Shown: one piece after another, positions 9,500-18,242 of the stretch
How positions within the stretch are numbered: position 1 is the first letter of the stretch
How the letters are laid out: every line of letters begins with the position of its first letter
Assembly (NCBI GenBank): GCA_964019655.1
Contig: CAXHTR010000001.1
Location: 1,178,001-1,242,000 of the forward strand
Length of the DNA stretch: 64,000 bases
Source: Perkinsela sp. pyNocScin1
Taxonomy: Eukaryota > Euglenozoa > Kinetoplastea > Prokinetoplastida > Perkinselidae
Direction: 5' to 3'
Position numbers and translations under genes: made by a program
The notes under the pieces: model-generated
Databases searched by the model: none
What the model was told of the DNA's origin: nothing
Seen by the model: only the letters and a program-made list of their open reading frames with translations

Positions 9500-10165
9500 T
9501 CAGTAGAGAGCAGCTGCCATCACAGGGCGGCGGATGTGAATACGAACCTTGACGCGCTTATTATCGTACACCTCGCGGTCGATGTGAAGCTCCTCGGCCC
9601 CTGGCATGTAGAGCCAGCACCAGTTGTGACCAATCTGGTCTATTCCAGCGCGCTTGTCCTGGTCGCGGAACTCTATCAAACTTGGCTCCACACGCACTCG
9701 GTACTGCTGCCAGAGCTTTTGGCATATATCCTTCTTTCTGAGTGGGCAGTTGATGCGCCAGCCGCCACCGAACGACCGCCGCGAAAAGAGGAGATAGCCC
9801 GTGTTCACGCGCCAGTAGAGATCGAGCCACTGCCGCTTGCGCGCAGCGAACTCGAGGAAGGCGTCAGTTCGCTCAATGTACCGGTCTTCTTCCTGCGTAT
9901 CGGGATTGAAGCACCACACGCCCTTCCGCGCTTCGTCTGAGGGCTCACACGCAAAGCCCTTTTCCACGTACATACGTGCCACATCGAGCTTCACGAGTCT
10001 CTCTTCGCCAGAGAATCCCCCATCAGGTCCAAGAATGGATTTCTTGAATATGATCGGTATGTACTCGAGCTGGTGCTCCGGGGCTAGCGCACGTAGGAGC
10101 GGTGTTGCCTGCAAAGGTCCGAAAGCTCGCATACTCTGGTAAAAAATCTGTGCAGAGTGCTTCAT
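9500..10165 (-). CDS. Possible mitochondrial ribosomal protein bL9m
   Basis: This 221-residue basic/aromatic protein has a segment at about residues 35-75 (IPIIFKKSI, then LVKLDVARMYVEKGFA) resembling the N-terminal domain of bL9, which typically has VILLxDV, then GYARNYLIPKGLA. The rest (rich in Trp, Arg and Tyr) would be a kinetoplastid-type extension. The family assignment rests on this one short stretch and is weak. It could instead be another mitochondrial or kinetoplastid-specific protein. It follows the helicase gene's 5' end by 88 bp in the same block. Confidence 0.4.
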   Translation of the reverse strand: MKHSAQIFYQSMRAFGPLQATPLLRALAPEHQLEYIPIIFKKSILGPDGGFSGEERLVKLDVARMYVEKGFACEPSDEARKGVWCFNPDTQEEDRYIERTDAFLEFAARKRQWLDLYWRVNTGYLLFSRRSFGGGWRINCPLRKKDICQKLWQQYRVRVEPSLIEFRDQDKRAGIDQIGHNWCWLYMPGAEELHIDREVYDNKRVKVRIHIRRPVMAAALY

Positions 10166-10255
10166 GGTGTTCGCATTGTTAAAATAGAGAAACGAGGGCG
10201 ATTCAGTATTTTAAAGTGCTCTTGCGCATGAGAAAAAGGCCATCATGGACATTCG

Positions 10256-11398
10256 CTATGCGCTTTCAGTGCATGCATCAATGAGGACTCTGATCCCTTC
10301 GATTGACTGTGCATCCCCTGTCTGTATGGCTTTGACAATGATAGGGATGTCGTTGTACGCATCGAGCAGAGACTCCATCAGAAAAATCAGGAGGTGGAAG
10401 TCTCTGAGCTTTTCGGGAAAGGGCAGCGACTGTCTCTCGGGGTCTTGCATGTAGATGCGAAGGTTATGGAATCCAGGCGGGTCATTTTCAAGACGGTATA
10501 TTCGCACGAAGCGGTTTGCGACGACGTTCGACTGGAACGCCGCAACAGCAGCTGGAGCAACCAGCCACTTGATGTCTACTTCATTGGCTGCTGCCATATG
10601 GCTTGTCTTCTTCTTTTCGTCCCTAGACTGTGCCACTTCAACTTCGACCTTGGTTCGAACTTTGAACGGGTCATCGCTCGGGGAGAGGAATTGTGAGCGA
10701 AACAGGTGAACGCTTTGCTGTGACAGTTGCCAAGCCTCAACATTCGTTGTGTTATTTTCGACATTTGGTGCTATTGAAATCACAACAGATGCGTCTCCAA
10801 AGCGGGACTGCGCTTGCACCGCCCAGAGAAATTCCTCGCTTCGAAGAATATCATCTTCACTCGTGGCTATGCGAGCGACGACTACACCGACGCGCCTCAA
10901 GCCAAACAGCGATGCCAAGTGATCGACCTTTGGTATTCGTTCATCATACTTTTCATCAATGCGTTGATCTTTGCATATGCACTGCGCCTCATAGATTGTG
11001 TGAATTTCAATGGTTTGGGATGGCTCATCAAACTTTCCGTAGAGAATACCGTACACAGCCGGTGTCCATTGAATGGATCGGCAAAAGCTCTGTAACAAGG
11101 TCGCCGATGACTCATCGATGCGAACATTTTTCACACGGGCTTCTTCCCACTTGATCTTCAGCTGGCTCGTAAATTCTACCAGCTGCGACGTTGAGACCAT
11201 TTTTGTATCGCAAGGCAGCACTTGCCCACAAACAGAACGGTCTCCCTGGCTATCCTTGTGATAGAAACCTGAGACGTGACATACGTCACGCTGATACTGT
11301 GGTGCGTTGCAATGGTCACACCTCGGTACTGATGGCTTCTGCGCATCCGTCAGTCGGCTATACTTCTCAGCCATTCGTTTCCGATACGCCTCATCCAT
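10256..11398 (-). CDS. NPL4: Npl4-like ubiquitin-binding cofactor of Cdc48/p97
   Basis: The 380-residue protein starts with a Cys/His segment (CDHC, then CHVSGFYH, C and C; about residues 27-65) like the Npl4 zinc-finger region. An MPN-type domain follows (about 90-230), containing TPAVYGILYGKFDE, 'ASLFGLRRVGVVVARI' and VVISIAPN. The C-terminal Npl4 domain includes QQSVHLFRSQFLSPSDDPF, close to the family signature. With Ufd1, Npl4 feeds ubiquitinated substrates to Cdc48 in ER-associated degradation. Human NPLOC4 has about 600 residues, so the N-terminal UBX-like part is missing here. ATG at 11398. Confidence 0.8.
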   Translation of the reverse strand: MDEAYRKRMAEKYSRLTDAQKPSVPRCDHCNAPQYQRDVCHVSGFYHKDSQGDRSVCGQVLPCDTKMVSTSQLVEFTSQLKIKWEEARVKNVRIDESSATLLQSFCRSIQWTPAVYGILYGKFDEPSQTIEIHTIYEAQCICKDQRIDEKYDERIPKVDHLASLFGLRRVGVVVARIATSEDDILRSEEFLWAVQAQSRFGDASVVISIAPNVENNTTNVEAWQLSQQSVHLFRSQFLSPSDDPFKVRTKVEVEVAQSRDEKKKTSHMAAANEVDIKWLVAPAAVAAFQSNVVANRFVRIYRLENDPPGFHNLRIYMQDPERQSLPFPEKLRDFHLLIFLMESLLDAYNDIPIIVKAIQTGDAQSIEGIRVLIDACTESA

Positions 11399-11489
11399 TA
11401 TATCTTATTCGTCAAGTATATGTGTAGGAAAATCGGCAATGAAACAGGAACATCAGAAGGTAATGTAATGGGCCTTTATACTAGGTGGC

Positions 11490-11990
11490 TCATCTTCGAA
11501 TAGGAAGCCGTCGTGGTTTCTTTTTGTGAACCTTTGTCACCTGCTCGACGGGACTTTCAAGAACTATTTGAGTGCTGGGTGGGGTAAAGATTGAAACAAG
11601 CTTCAAGACTCCAATGGCTGGCACGATTGCAAGCAAAATAAAAAACTTCTTGCTGAACACCGTTCCGATCTCTGTGACCCATAGGATGGCCAAAAGATCA
11701 ATGATGTACGAATAAACTCCCAGCGAGCCTGAATCTGTAATGTCAACGCAATCGACTAGGAGCCCATCGTCGTCTATTAATGGCTTTCCACAAGCCCAGA
11801 GGACGCCTAAGCAGCTGAATTGAAGGAAAAGCCAAACCATCACCGGGAATAGGCGTATGTTTCGAATTGACCCTGAAGTCCATACAGAAACTGCAAGAGA
11901 AAAAGCATTGATTGCACAAGTGACTGCAGCGAATGTCAGCAGCCGGATTCTATTTGCTCGGATAATTTTTTTGAGTCCTGTTTTGGCCAT
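11490..11990 (-). CDS. SND2: TMEM208/Snd2-like ER membrane protein
   Basis: This 166-residue protein has a basic N-terminus (MAKTGLKKIIRANR), about four hydrophobic segments (roughly 17-37, 45-65, 92-112 and 115-132) and a basic tail ending KKKPRRLPIRR. Size, topology and the GVYSYIIDLLAILWVTEIG segment match TMEM208/Snd2. That family takes part in SRP-independent targeting of proteins to the ER. The assignment rests on overall pattern, not on a catalytic motif. ATG at 11990. Confidence 0.7.
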   Translation of the reverse strand: MAKTGLKKIIRANRIRLLTFAAVTCAINAFSLAVSVWTSGSIRNIRLFPVMVWLFLQFSCLGVLWACGKPLIDDDGLLVDCVDITDSGSLGVYSYIIDLLAILWVTEIGTVFSKKFFILLAIVPAIGVLKLVSIFTPPSTQIVLESPVEQVTKVHKKKPRRLPIRR

Positions 11991-12064
11991 TGTGACAATT
12001 ATCGACTATTACAAAATAAAAAGCTGTTTGATCGCATAAAAGTGTATTCTGTGTATGAAAGGCT

Positions 12065-13648
12065 CTATAGCGTACCCGTCGCTTGTGATGCATGCCGAGC
12101 ATCATGTCTGGTGTGACAATACGCAAGATATTCGGATACTTGCTTTGCCACCGCCGCACAAGCGATGTAGCACTTGAGGTACTGGCAATTTACCGAAGCG
12201 CTGGCGTCTGTGATGGTGGAGGTTTCAAGCTGTTTGCCATCCTCTGTGTAAATCGTTGCATTCATTGATGCAAAGAATTCAATGGCTGTCAGTATAACAG
12301 CATGCTTAACCGCGTCATCTATGGCTAAGCCTAACTTCATGTCCTCAAGAACTCCAAACGATGCATCATGATCAAGATGAAAGCCCAAGAGAAGAGCTAC
12401 GTCAAATATAGCCATTGTTTCTCGAGGCCCGCATGTTCCTAAGAGTGTTATACACCATCTTGAACGCCGTACTTCAATGAGTTTTCTCAACAGGCATCGA
12501 AGCCAATGGCAGTAGCTAAATTCGACGCTTCGGTGAAAAAGGAGAAATATGTGCGCTGGATTGTTGCTTGTTATTGCTGATACAAGCTCGAGTGCGTACT
12601 CAACACTGGAGTCTATTCGCTGATCATGAGAAAGCCTTGCAAATTCTGCACAGAGGCCGAAGTCTGTTTGCATGATTGCAGCGTAAAGAATGCGATAGAG
12701 TAAAAACTCTTCTTCGTTTTGCAAAGCTTGGGTTCTTTCTTTTTTAGTAAAGCTTTTCGCTTTCTCGTACAAGGACAGCAGACGACTTTGGCATTGATTG
12801 AATTCAACGAGATCACGGAGTTCCAGAGAAAGCCTCGCCTGCGCCTCGTAGACGAGTATGGCGAAGGAGTTCTCGATTTGCTGTATCGATAAATCTTGGC
12901 GAATCGACTTCAGCTGTTCATTCAAGTATTCATTTCCTTTTTCTCCTGTCAAACCAGCTGCCTTGTTCATCACAAAATCGAAGGACTCCTTTAAAACATG
13001 TATTGGACGAACATCAGATGGCTTTGGAACCTCTTGAAGTCGAAAGTATGGCTTCTCGAGTGACATTAGTGTTCCAACGATCTTAGCACCATCTGCGGAA
13101 GCCTGCACATCAAACTTGTGATTTTGGGCCAGTGAGGGCGAAGCTTCACTCACGGGTCTCTTTGACGCTGCGAATCTCTCCATTCTTGATTTCTGTCTTG
13201 CAAGCTCTTCATCATCGATATCAATGTTGTTCACAGCAATGTTTTTCCGCACCGCCTTTTTCTGTAAGCTTCCTTCAAGGGGTATTGCTGCGTTGACTTT
13301 TTCATCCTCACTGCCGAACAGTTCTGTCGAGCGAATGCTTTCCCATCCCATTGCGTCAGGTGCCGAACGATCAATATCTCGAACTTTTTTTAAGCACTGT
13401 AATTTCTCTTTGTGTGATCGCTGTTGCGACAGTGCTGTCATGGTTATGTGCGAGCGATATTGCAACATGTGTAATATTCTTAACGAGCTGGATTTCGAAT
13501 GATTCATCGGCTTGGATTTCACTTTTTCTGCCCGTGAGAGCTGAAACAAAGATTTCGTCAATAGGGAATGATGTGTCTTCAATTTTGGGCATATTGGCAC
13601 TTTCTTTGGATCCAATCCACATTTTGAACATGTCTCGCGAACCTCCAT
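12065..13648 (-). CDS. SAC3/GANP-domain protein, Thp3/LENG8 type
   Basis: The 527-residue product starts at an ATG placed directly after a tract and CAG (13649-13666). The longer frame from an ATG at 13726 lies upstream of the acceptor and overlaps the next gene. A disordered basic N-terminus is followed by MERFAASKRP, the 'R..RF' lead-in typical of SAC3 proteins. The SAC3/PCI helical domain runs from about 195 to 500, including 'RLQEVPKPSDVRPIHVLKES', 'LKSIRQDLSIQQIENSFAI' and DLVEFNQCQSRLLSLY. Thp3/LENG8 and Sac3 act in mRNA export and mRNP biogenesis in the nucleus. The linker wording is closest to Thp3/LENG8. Confidence 0.8.
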   Translation of the reverse strand: MEVRETCSKCGLDPKKVPICPKLKTHHSLLTKSLFQLSRAEKVKSKPMNHSKSSSLRILHMLQYRSHITMTALSQQRSHKEKLQCLKKVRDIDRSAPDAMGWESIRSTELFGSEDEKVNAAIPLEGSLQKKAVRKNIAVNNIDIDDEELARQKSRMERFAASKRPVSEASPSLAQNHKFDVQASADGAKIVGTLMSLEKPYFRLQEVPKPSDVRPIHVLKESFDFVMNKAAGLTGEKGNEYLNEQLKSIRQDLSIQQIENSFAILVYEAQARLSLELRDLVEFNQCQSRLLSLYEKAKSFTKKERTQALQNEEEFLLYRILYAAIMQTDFGLCAEFARLSHDQRIDSSVEYALELVSAITSNNPAHIFLLFHRSVEFSYCHWLRCLLRKLIEVRRSRWCITLLGTCGPRETMAIFDVALLLGFHLDHDASFGVLEDMKLGLAIDDAVKHAVILTAIEFFASMNATIYTEDGKQLETSTITDASASVNCQYLKCYIACAAVAKQVSEYLAYCHTRHDARHASQATGTL

Positions 13649-13666
13649 CTGTGAAACAAGAAAAAT
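13649..13666 (-). promoter_or_regulatory. SL trans-splice acceptor abutting the SAC3-gene ATG
   Basis: On the minus strand, ATTTTTCTTGTTTCACAG ends immediately before ATG 13648. Joining of a spliced leader here would leave no gene-encoded 5' UTR, and it excludes the upstream in-frame ATG at 13726. Confidence 0.65.
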
Positions 13667-13718
13667 CTGTATTTTCAATGATAGTGTTTGCTTCTGAAGA
13701 ATAGTTATTGTTAAGAGT

Positions 13719-14804
13719 TCAATCATTTACAGACATGACGTCAAGCTGCAGAATATCACATGGTGTACCGAAAATGCTTCGAAGGCTTGGAGTTGTGCGG
13801 CCATGATCTCCATGCACAAATTCTTTGACGTACATACCAGCACTGCAGACCAAGTTGCAGATTGCATAGTGTGGATTCAAAAAGGTAATATTCATTGAGT
13901 GAATATGCCTCTCCCTCGACATTCGGGCACGGCGGTGCAATACTCGTATTGGTGTTTTCTGTAGCACCCGAAGTGCTTCCCCGTGGTAAGTGTAAGCATT
14001 TCCCTGATCATCTGATATGAAACATGATTTAGCATTACCTAGGCGAATGAATTTATGACAATCTGAGGCATCGGTGCTCTTTGGTGCGAAGTGATACGGG
14101 ACTTTCTTGTGTACATAGACTATTGCCCGATAAGACTTTGAATGGTAGCTTCCATCATTCTTCAATGCTTGCGCGTATATGGGATGAGCAATACGAATGG
14201 AGAGAGCTTCCACAGCGTGATTCTCTCTAGAAATATCGCCTGTTGTAAGTTCAGAGATAAGACATCTTAGCTTGATTAGAAAAGGTCGTCCCTCACCGAG
14301 CATCCGAACATCGCGGTCTTCCCTTCCCAAAGAATAGAAAGTCGTTTCTATCTCGCCTGTGTGCGTCATGTTATTGCTACCACGAGCATCAGAGGTAAAG
14401 CAATTTTCTTTTATCAGGTTCGCGAGTGCTTCTTCCACGGAATCACTCCCTACTCTACTTCTTTTCTCTGACCCTCCTGTCCACCAGGGAGTTTGAGATA
14501 GGTACCTTTGGCGCTTCAAGTATCTTCCATAGATGTGCAAATTCGGAACAAAGCAATGATTGTTCAGATAGTTACAGTCGTACGAGACGAGAAACCCATA
14601 GGGCTCTGTAATTGCCTTATTTCGGACCAATCTTCTAGCTAATTTACCCATCGATCGATGCAAGCCTTGATAATTCTGCTCCGAAAGCTTTGCATCGCTT
14701 TCAGAACCAGTAAGTGTGAGCGAATAGTGATTTATGAATCCTAGGCGGATTATTGAATACAGTTGGGACAGGAAACCTTCTGATTTGATATCTTCCCCTT
14801 CCAT
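13719..14804 (-). CDS. PUS10: tRNA pseudouridine synthase Pus10
   Basis: The 361-residue protein matches Pus10 in sequence landmarks: GRYLKRQRYLSQTPW, the catalytic-loop segment GREDRDVRMLGEGRPF with its Asp, QKTPIRVLHRRARMSR, and GMYVKEFVHGDHGRTTPSLR followed by LDVMSV. Pus10 makes pseudouridine 54/55 in the T-arm of tRNAs in archaea and eukaryotes. The protein is close in size to archaeal enzymes and much shorter than human PUS10 (about 529). Its N-terminal THUMP-like region is small or divergent. It is the first gene of its block, facing a divergent switch (14805-15069). ATG at 14804. Confidence 0.9.
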   Translation of the reverse strand: MEGEDIKSEGFLSQLYSIIRLGFINHYSLTLTGSESDAKLSEQNYQGLHRSMGKLARRLVRNKAITEPYGFLVSYDCNYLNNHCFVPNLHIYGRYLKRQRYLSQTPWWTGGSEKRSRVGSDSVEEALANLIKENCFTSDARGSNNMTHTGEIETTFYSLGREDRDVRMLGEGRPFLIKLRCLISELTTGDISRENHAVEALSIRIAHPIYAQALKNDGSYHSKSYRAIVYVHKKVPYHFAPKSTDASDCHKFIRLGNAKSCFISDDQGNAYTYHGEALRVLQKTPIRVLHRRARMSRERHIHSMNITFLNPHYAICNLVCSAGMYVKEFVHGDHGRTTPSLRSIFGTPCDILQLDVMSVND

Positions 14805-15069
14805 TTGCTCTGAGCCGTGCTATCGATTTGGATTAATAGTAACTAATTTTAACTAAAAGGGAATTAGAGATTAAATACACTTGTATGCTTTGGCGAAATT
14901 TTACATCATTACACTTTCACAAGTGAATATTAGCCATCGTGCCCGATTTTCGATTCTGATTAAGTACTAAAGTATGAATTTAATAGGTGCATCAATAAAT
15001 TACATTGTTTACGCTGCATTGTAAACTTTGTTATGCATTATTTACCGTAATATATTCCCATAAGGTTAT

Positions 15070-15594
15070 ATGTCATCGGGCGACAGCGCTGAGCGTAATG
15101 GCAGTGTTAGAAAGTCTTCACGGCGACGAAAGGGGCATGGGGGTTCAGCAGGCCAAGACCTATCCGTTGAGCTAGCATTGGAAGCTCACATTCTGAGATA
15201 TTTGCAAGAGAATGGACATACTGAGGCTTACAACGCATGTAAAAAAACTTTCTCTGCCCTTGCCTTTGACCGATCCATCCGCCTTGCTTTTCGCCTGGAA
15301 GACATCATCAATAAACAATTTCTACGAGTATCCGTTTCCCCGTCGAGGAACAAGCCACTCAATGTACATGCTCCGAAACCTCTGCAAAGTTTCACTCAAG
15401 AGAAGTTATACGACCCACCCGCACCTGTCTCATCCGATAATCAAGAATTTCTCGCAAATTGGCGCCAGACAAATGATATGAAATCCAGTCGTAGATCAGT
15501 GTCACGTTATGCATTTGCATCTACACAAAGCTCTGAACAAGCGAAAATCATGGAAGATAGTGATTTAAGTGATCCTTCGACGTCTGAGGAATAG
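15070..15594 (+). CDS. LisH-motif protein
   Basis: The 174-residue protein has a basic Ser-rich N-terminus (about 1-30). A LisH motif follows at about 36-65 (LEAHILRYLQENGHTEAYN), a small dimerisation helix pair found in FOP/OFD1/FOR20 centriolar proteins and in many E3 ligase and chromatin complexes. A further helical part runs to about 85; the rest is Ser/Pro-rich and probably disordered with an acidic end. FOR20/FOPNL has a similar length but the match is not specific. It is the first gene of a plus block after a 265-bp divergent switch. Confidence 0.65.
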   Translation: MSSGDSAERNGSVRKSSRRRKGHGGSAGQDLSVELALEAHILRYLQENGHTEAYNACKKTFSALAFDRSIRLAFRLEDIINKQFLRVSVSPSRNKPLNVHAPKPLQSFTQEKLYDPPAPVSSDNQEFLANWRQTNDMKSSRRSVSRYAFASTQSSEQAKIMEDSDLSDPSTSEE

Positions 15595-15665
15595 AACCAG
15601 TGAAATAAATATCCATCATCGAAAAGTAAATTCTTCAGAGAAAGCACTCATCATATCAATAACGA

Positions 15666-15956
15666 ATGAAATGGAAAATTTCTCCAGGTCTCAAGTTTGG
15701 ATGCGATTTTCTCATGTACGCTATGGATTCGAATGAAGCACCACATTCTCATGCTGCATATTGTGCCCATGTTATTGATGCTGATCGACTTCTTAGTATG
15801 AAAGAAATTTCGGGAATATGCCGGCTTTCGGGCAGCGTAAAGAAAGCTACCCTATTCATACCATCAAACTATTGGAAAGAAGCACATTCTGCTTCTAGTG
15901 ATGTGATAGATATCGACCCAAGACAGTGTATTGTGCTCTCGTCTGGCATCCCGTAA
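15666..15956 (+). CDS. tRNA-splicing endonuclease catalytic subunit, minimal form
   Basis: This 96-residue protein is essentially one tRNA-intron endonuclease catalytic domain. LKFGCDFLMYAMD and PHSHAAYCAHV are followed by the basic GSVKKATLFI strand. The family's catalytic Tyr/His/Lys triad is plausibly Y18, H27 or H29, and K59 or K60. The wording (KFGxDFxxY, HSHAxY, SVKK) resembles Sen34/EndA. The usual N-terminal domain is missing, so it may work with a partner. Kinetoplastids have few tRNA introns (tRNA-Tyr), which fits a reduced enzyme. It lies 90 bp upstream of the CPSF73 gene; in other organisms tRNA splicing and CPSF are linked through Clp1, but no such link is shown here. Confidence 0.75.
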   Translation: MKWKISPGLKFGCDFLMYAMDSNEAPHSHAAYCAHVIDADRLLSMKEISGICRLSGSVKKATLFIPSNYWKEAHSASSDVIDIDPRQCIVLSSGIP

Positions 15957-16046
15957 GTTTTATGAGCTTTCATATAGCCTGGGCGCATAACATACCCGAG
16001 AATTCCATTCCTTTAAACATTAATTATCAAAGATAAAAATGCATAA

Positions 16047-18110
16047 ATGAAAGAGCCTGAGAAGGTCGAAGTTCTTGCTCTTGGCTCTGGTTCTGAAGTT
16101 GGAAGATCATGTGTGATTGCAACGCTCGGCAATAAGCGGATCATGTTTGACTGCGGAATCCATCCAGCTCGAACGGGTTTCGACTCTTTACCTCAGTTTG
16201 ATTCAATCGATTGCTCAACAATCGATGTTGCTTTGATTACACACTTCCATCTTGACCACTGTGGAGCTGTGCCTTATTTGTGTGCGCAGACAAACTTCAC
16301 TGGTAGAATCTTCATGACACATCCAACAAAAGCTATCTATCGAAAAATCATGCAAGACTTCGCGCGGCTCAATGGGTCTGAATCTGTCATCACAGAAGAA
16401 TGGATCGATAAAAGCATGACGAGAATCGAAACCATTGATTTCCATCAGGAAGAATATGTGAATGGTATATCCATCAAACCCTACAATGCGGGCCACGTTC
16501 TCGGTGCGGCGATGTTCTTTGTTGAAATAATGGGTGTCAAAATTATGTACACGGGTGACTACTCGCGCTATCCAGATCGGCATCTCCTTGGGGCTGAGAC
16601 TCCTGCACAATCACCTGATGTTCTTATCCTTGAGAGCACTTACGGTATTCAAGTGCACGAGTCTCAAAAAGAGAGAGAATCGAAGTTTGTCAAGTGGGCC
16701 CATGACATCGTTCGCGCCCCACGGAACGGAAAATGTTTGATCCCCGTGTTTGCTCTCGGAAGAGCGCAAGAGCTTCTTCTGGTTCTCGAGGACTACTGGG
16801 CAAAGCACAAAGAGCTGCACAACGTTCCCATTTACTTCATCTCGTCGATGTCAGCAAAGTTTGACGAGCTATATGACTACTACAAGTACCAACTCAATGA
16901 GGAAGTTCAAGAAGAAGAGCGAAGTCCATTTGCATTCAAGCACATCATTTGTAAGAAAGACTTGAGAGATTTTTCGGACATTGGTCCATGCGTGGTTCTC
17001 GCAAGCCCTGGAATGCTCCAGACGGGAGTAAGTCGGGATCTCTTTGAGCGCTGGTGCACAGAAATGCGAAACGGTGTAATCATCGCTGGATACTGTGTCG
17101 AAGGGACGCTCGCGAAATCCATTCTTGACCGCCCACGTGAAATTCAGCGCGAAGATGGCAAACTGCTACCGCTTCGAATGGATTCCATTCACAATGTGAG
17201 CTTCAGCGCGCACAGTGACTTTGCGCAAACAAAGGACTTTATCTCATCGATACCGCAAACAAGAGAAGTTGTCTTGGTGCATGGAAATCCCGATGCTGTT
17301 TCGAAGCTTTCTGAGCGTTTAATGTCAGACTTCGAGGACAGAAAGCTGAAAACTTACATCGCAATTAACTCCCAAGCGATAAAAATCGCTGTCCAGTCGA
17401 AGGTTATTGCGAATATCTGCGGGACTCTCGCAGAAAAAATCCACGACCAGAAGGAGCATATGATTTTACTTCTCGTTTCTAAGGTGACTGGCGAGCATAT
17501 TGCTATTTCACCGGAAGATATTTCAAACTTCACGGATCTGGACTCCGCCGCCCTAAACTTTGGTTTGCACATCAAATGCCCAGCACATCTGAGTATACAA
17601 AACCTGTCTGCGTACCTGGCACAAAAGTTTGAGCACTGCTCACTGGAAAATACGGGTGAGTCACCCGCGCACATTCTCGTGGACCGCTCCATTGAAATTA
17701 GGCATTGCCCACTCGCCCCACTTTCAGATGATCAACCCGTAGCAACGGTCCAAATAAACTGGAAAATGCCTGAACCTCACGCTCTCGTTCGTGCACAAGC
17801 AGTTTGTGTTTACTGCGTCGAGTACATTCGAGATCTTTACTCACCGGCGCGCATGAACTCGCAAGAAATCGCCCACAAGTCTCGCGATAGGCGAGAAATT
17901 ATGCAGGCATTTCTGAGAAACACATTTCAGAATGTCACGCTTGACAGTGCGAAGCAAATTTTTACTGTTGACTACATGGGCGTGCCCAATGTATCTATAG
18001 ATGCGAATTCACTCGATGTCACAGGTGGGACACAGTTCATAAGGGAGAGAATTGGTGAGTTGGTACAGCGCTTTGCGGGAACAAGAGGCCTGCTGAGCTT
18101 TTCAGAATGA
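16047..18110 (+). CDS. CPSF73: CPSF73 pre-mRNA 3'-end endonuclease
   Basis: The 687-residue protein is a metallo-beta-lactamase/beta-CASP nuclease. HFHLDH (residues 66-71) gives the zinc-binding HxHxDH motif; GHVLGAAM and MYTGDYSR are the next metal-site motifs. ESTYG and the later VSFSAHSDFAQT supply the beta-CASP motifs. The C-terminal third is the CPSF73-type dimerisation region. This enzyme cleaves pre-mRNA at the poly(A) site; in kinetoplastids that step is coupled to trans-splicing of the downstream gene, so it helps resolve the polycistrons seen here. The start ATG at 16047 is followed directly by the conserved beta-lactamase strand (VEVLALGSGSEVGRSC). Confidence 0.95.
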   Translation: MKEPEKVEVLALGSGSEVGRSCVIATLGNKRIMFDCGIHPARTGFDSLPQFDSIDCSTIDVALITHFHLDHCGAVPYLCAQTNFTGRIFMTHPTKAIYRKIMQDFARLNGSESVITEEWIDKSMTRIETIDFHQEEYVNGISIKPYNAGHVLGAAMFFVEIMGVKIMYTGDYSRYPDRHLLGAETPAQSPDVLILESTYGIQVHESQKERESKFVKWAHDIVRAPRNGKCLIPVFALGRAQELLLVLEDYWAKHKELHNVPIYFISSMSAKFDELYDYYKYQLNEEVQEEERSPFAFKHIICKKDLRDFSDIGPCVVLASPGMLQTGVSRDLFERWCTEMRNGVIIAGYCVEGTLAKSILDRPREIQREDGKLLPLRMDSIHNVSFSAHSDFAQTKDFISSIPQTREVVLVHGNPDAVSKLSERLMSDFEDRKLKTYIAINSQAIKIAVQSKVIANICGTLAEKIHDQKEHMILLLVSKVTGEHIAISPEDISNFTDLDSAALNFGLHIKCPAHLSIQNLSAYLAQKFEHCSLENTGESPAHILVDRSIEIRHCPLAPLSDDQPVATVQINWKMPEPHALVRAQAVCVYCVEYIRDLYSPARMNSQEIAHKSRDRREIMQAFLRNTFQNVTLDSAKQIFTVDYMGVPNVSIDANSLDVTGGTQFIRERIGELVQRFAGTRGLLSFSE

Positions 18111-18242
18111 ATGCTCTTTCAATCGGCCTTTGCGCTAGAAATGCGCGATCCAAGAAAATCTCTTTTTTAGGCTTTTCCCACGCCCTTGCTTTGCAATAAA
18201 GTTCTTTTCTTTTTCATTAGCTTTAAAGCTAGTTTGTAAGCA

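Noticed and set aside
9437-9940. Plus-strand open frame antisense to the possible bL9m gene
   Set aside because: It is a shadow of the minus-strand coding region, on the wrong strand for its block; long antisense frames are common in GC-rich genes.
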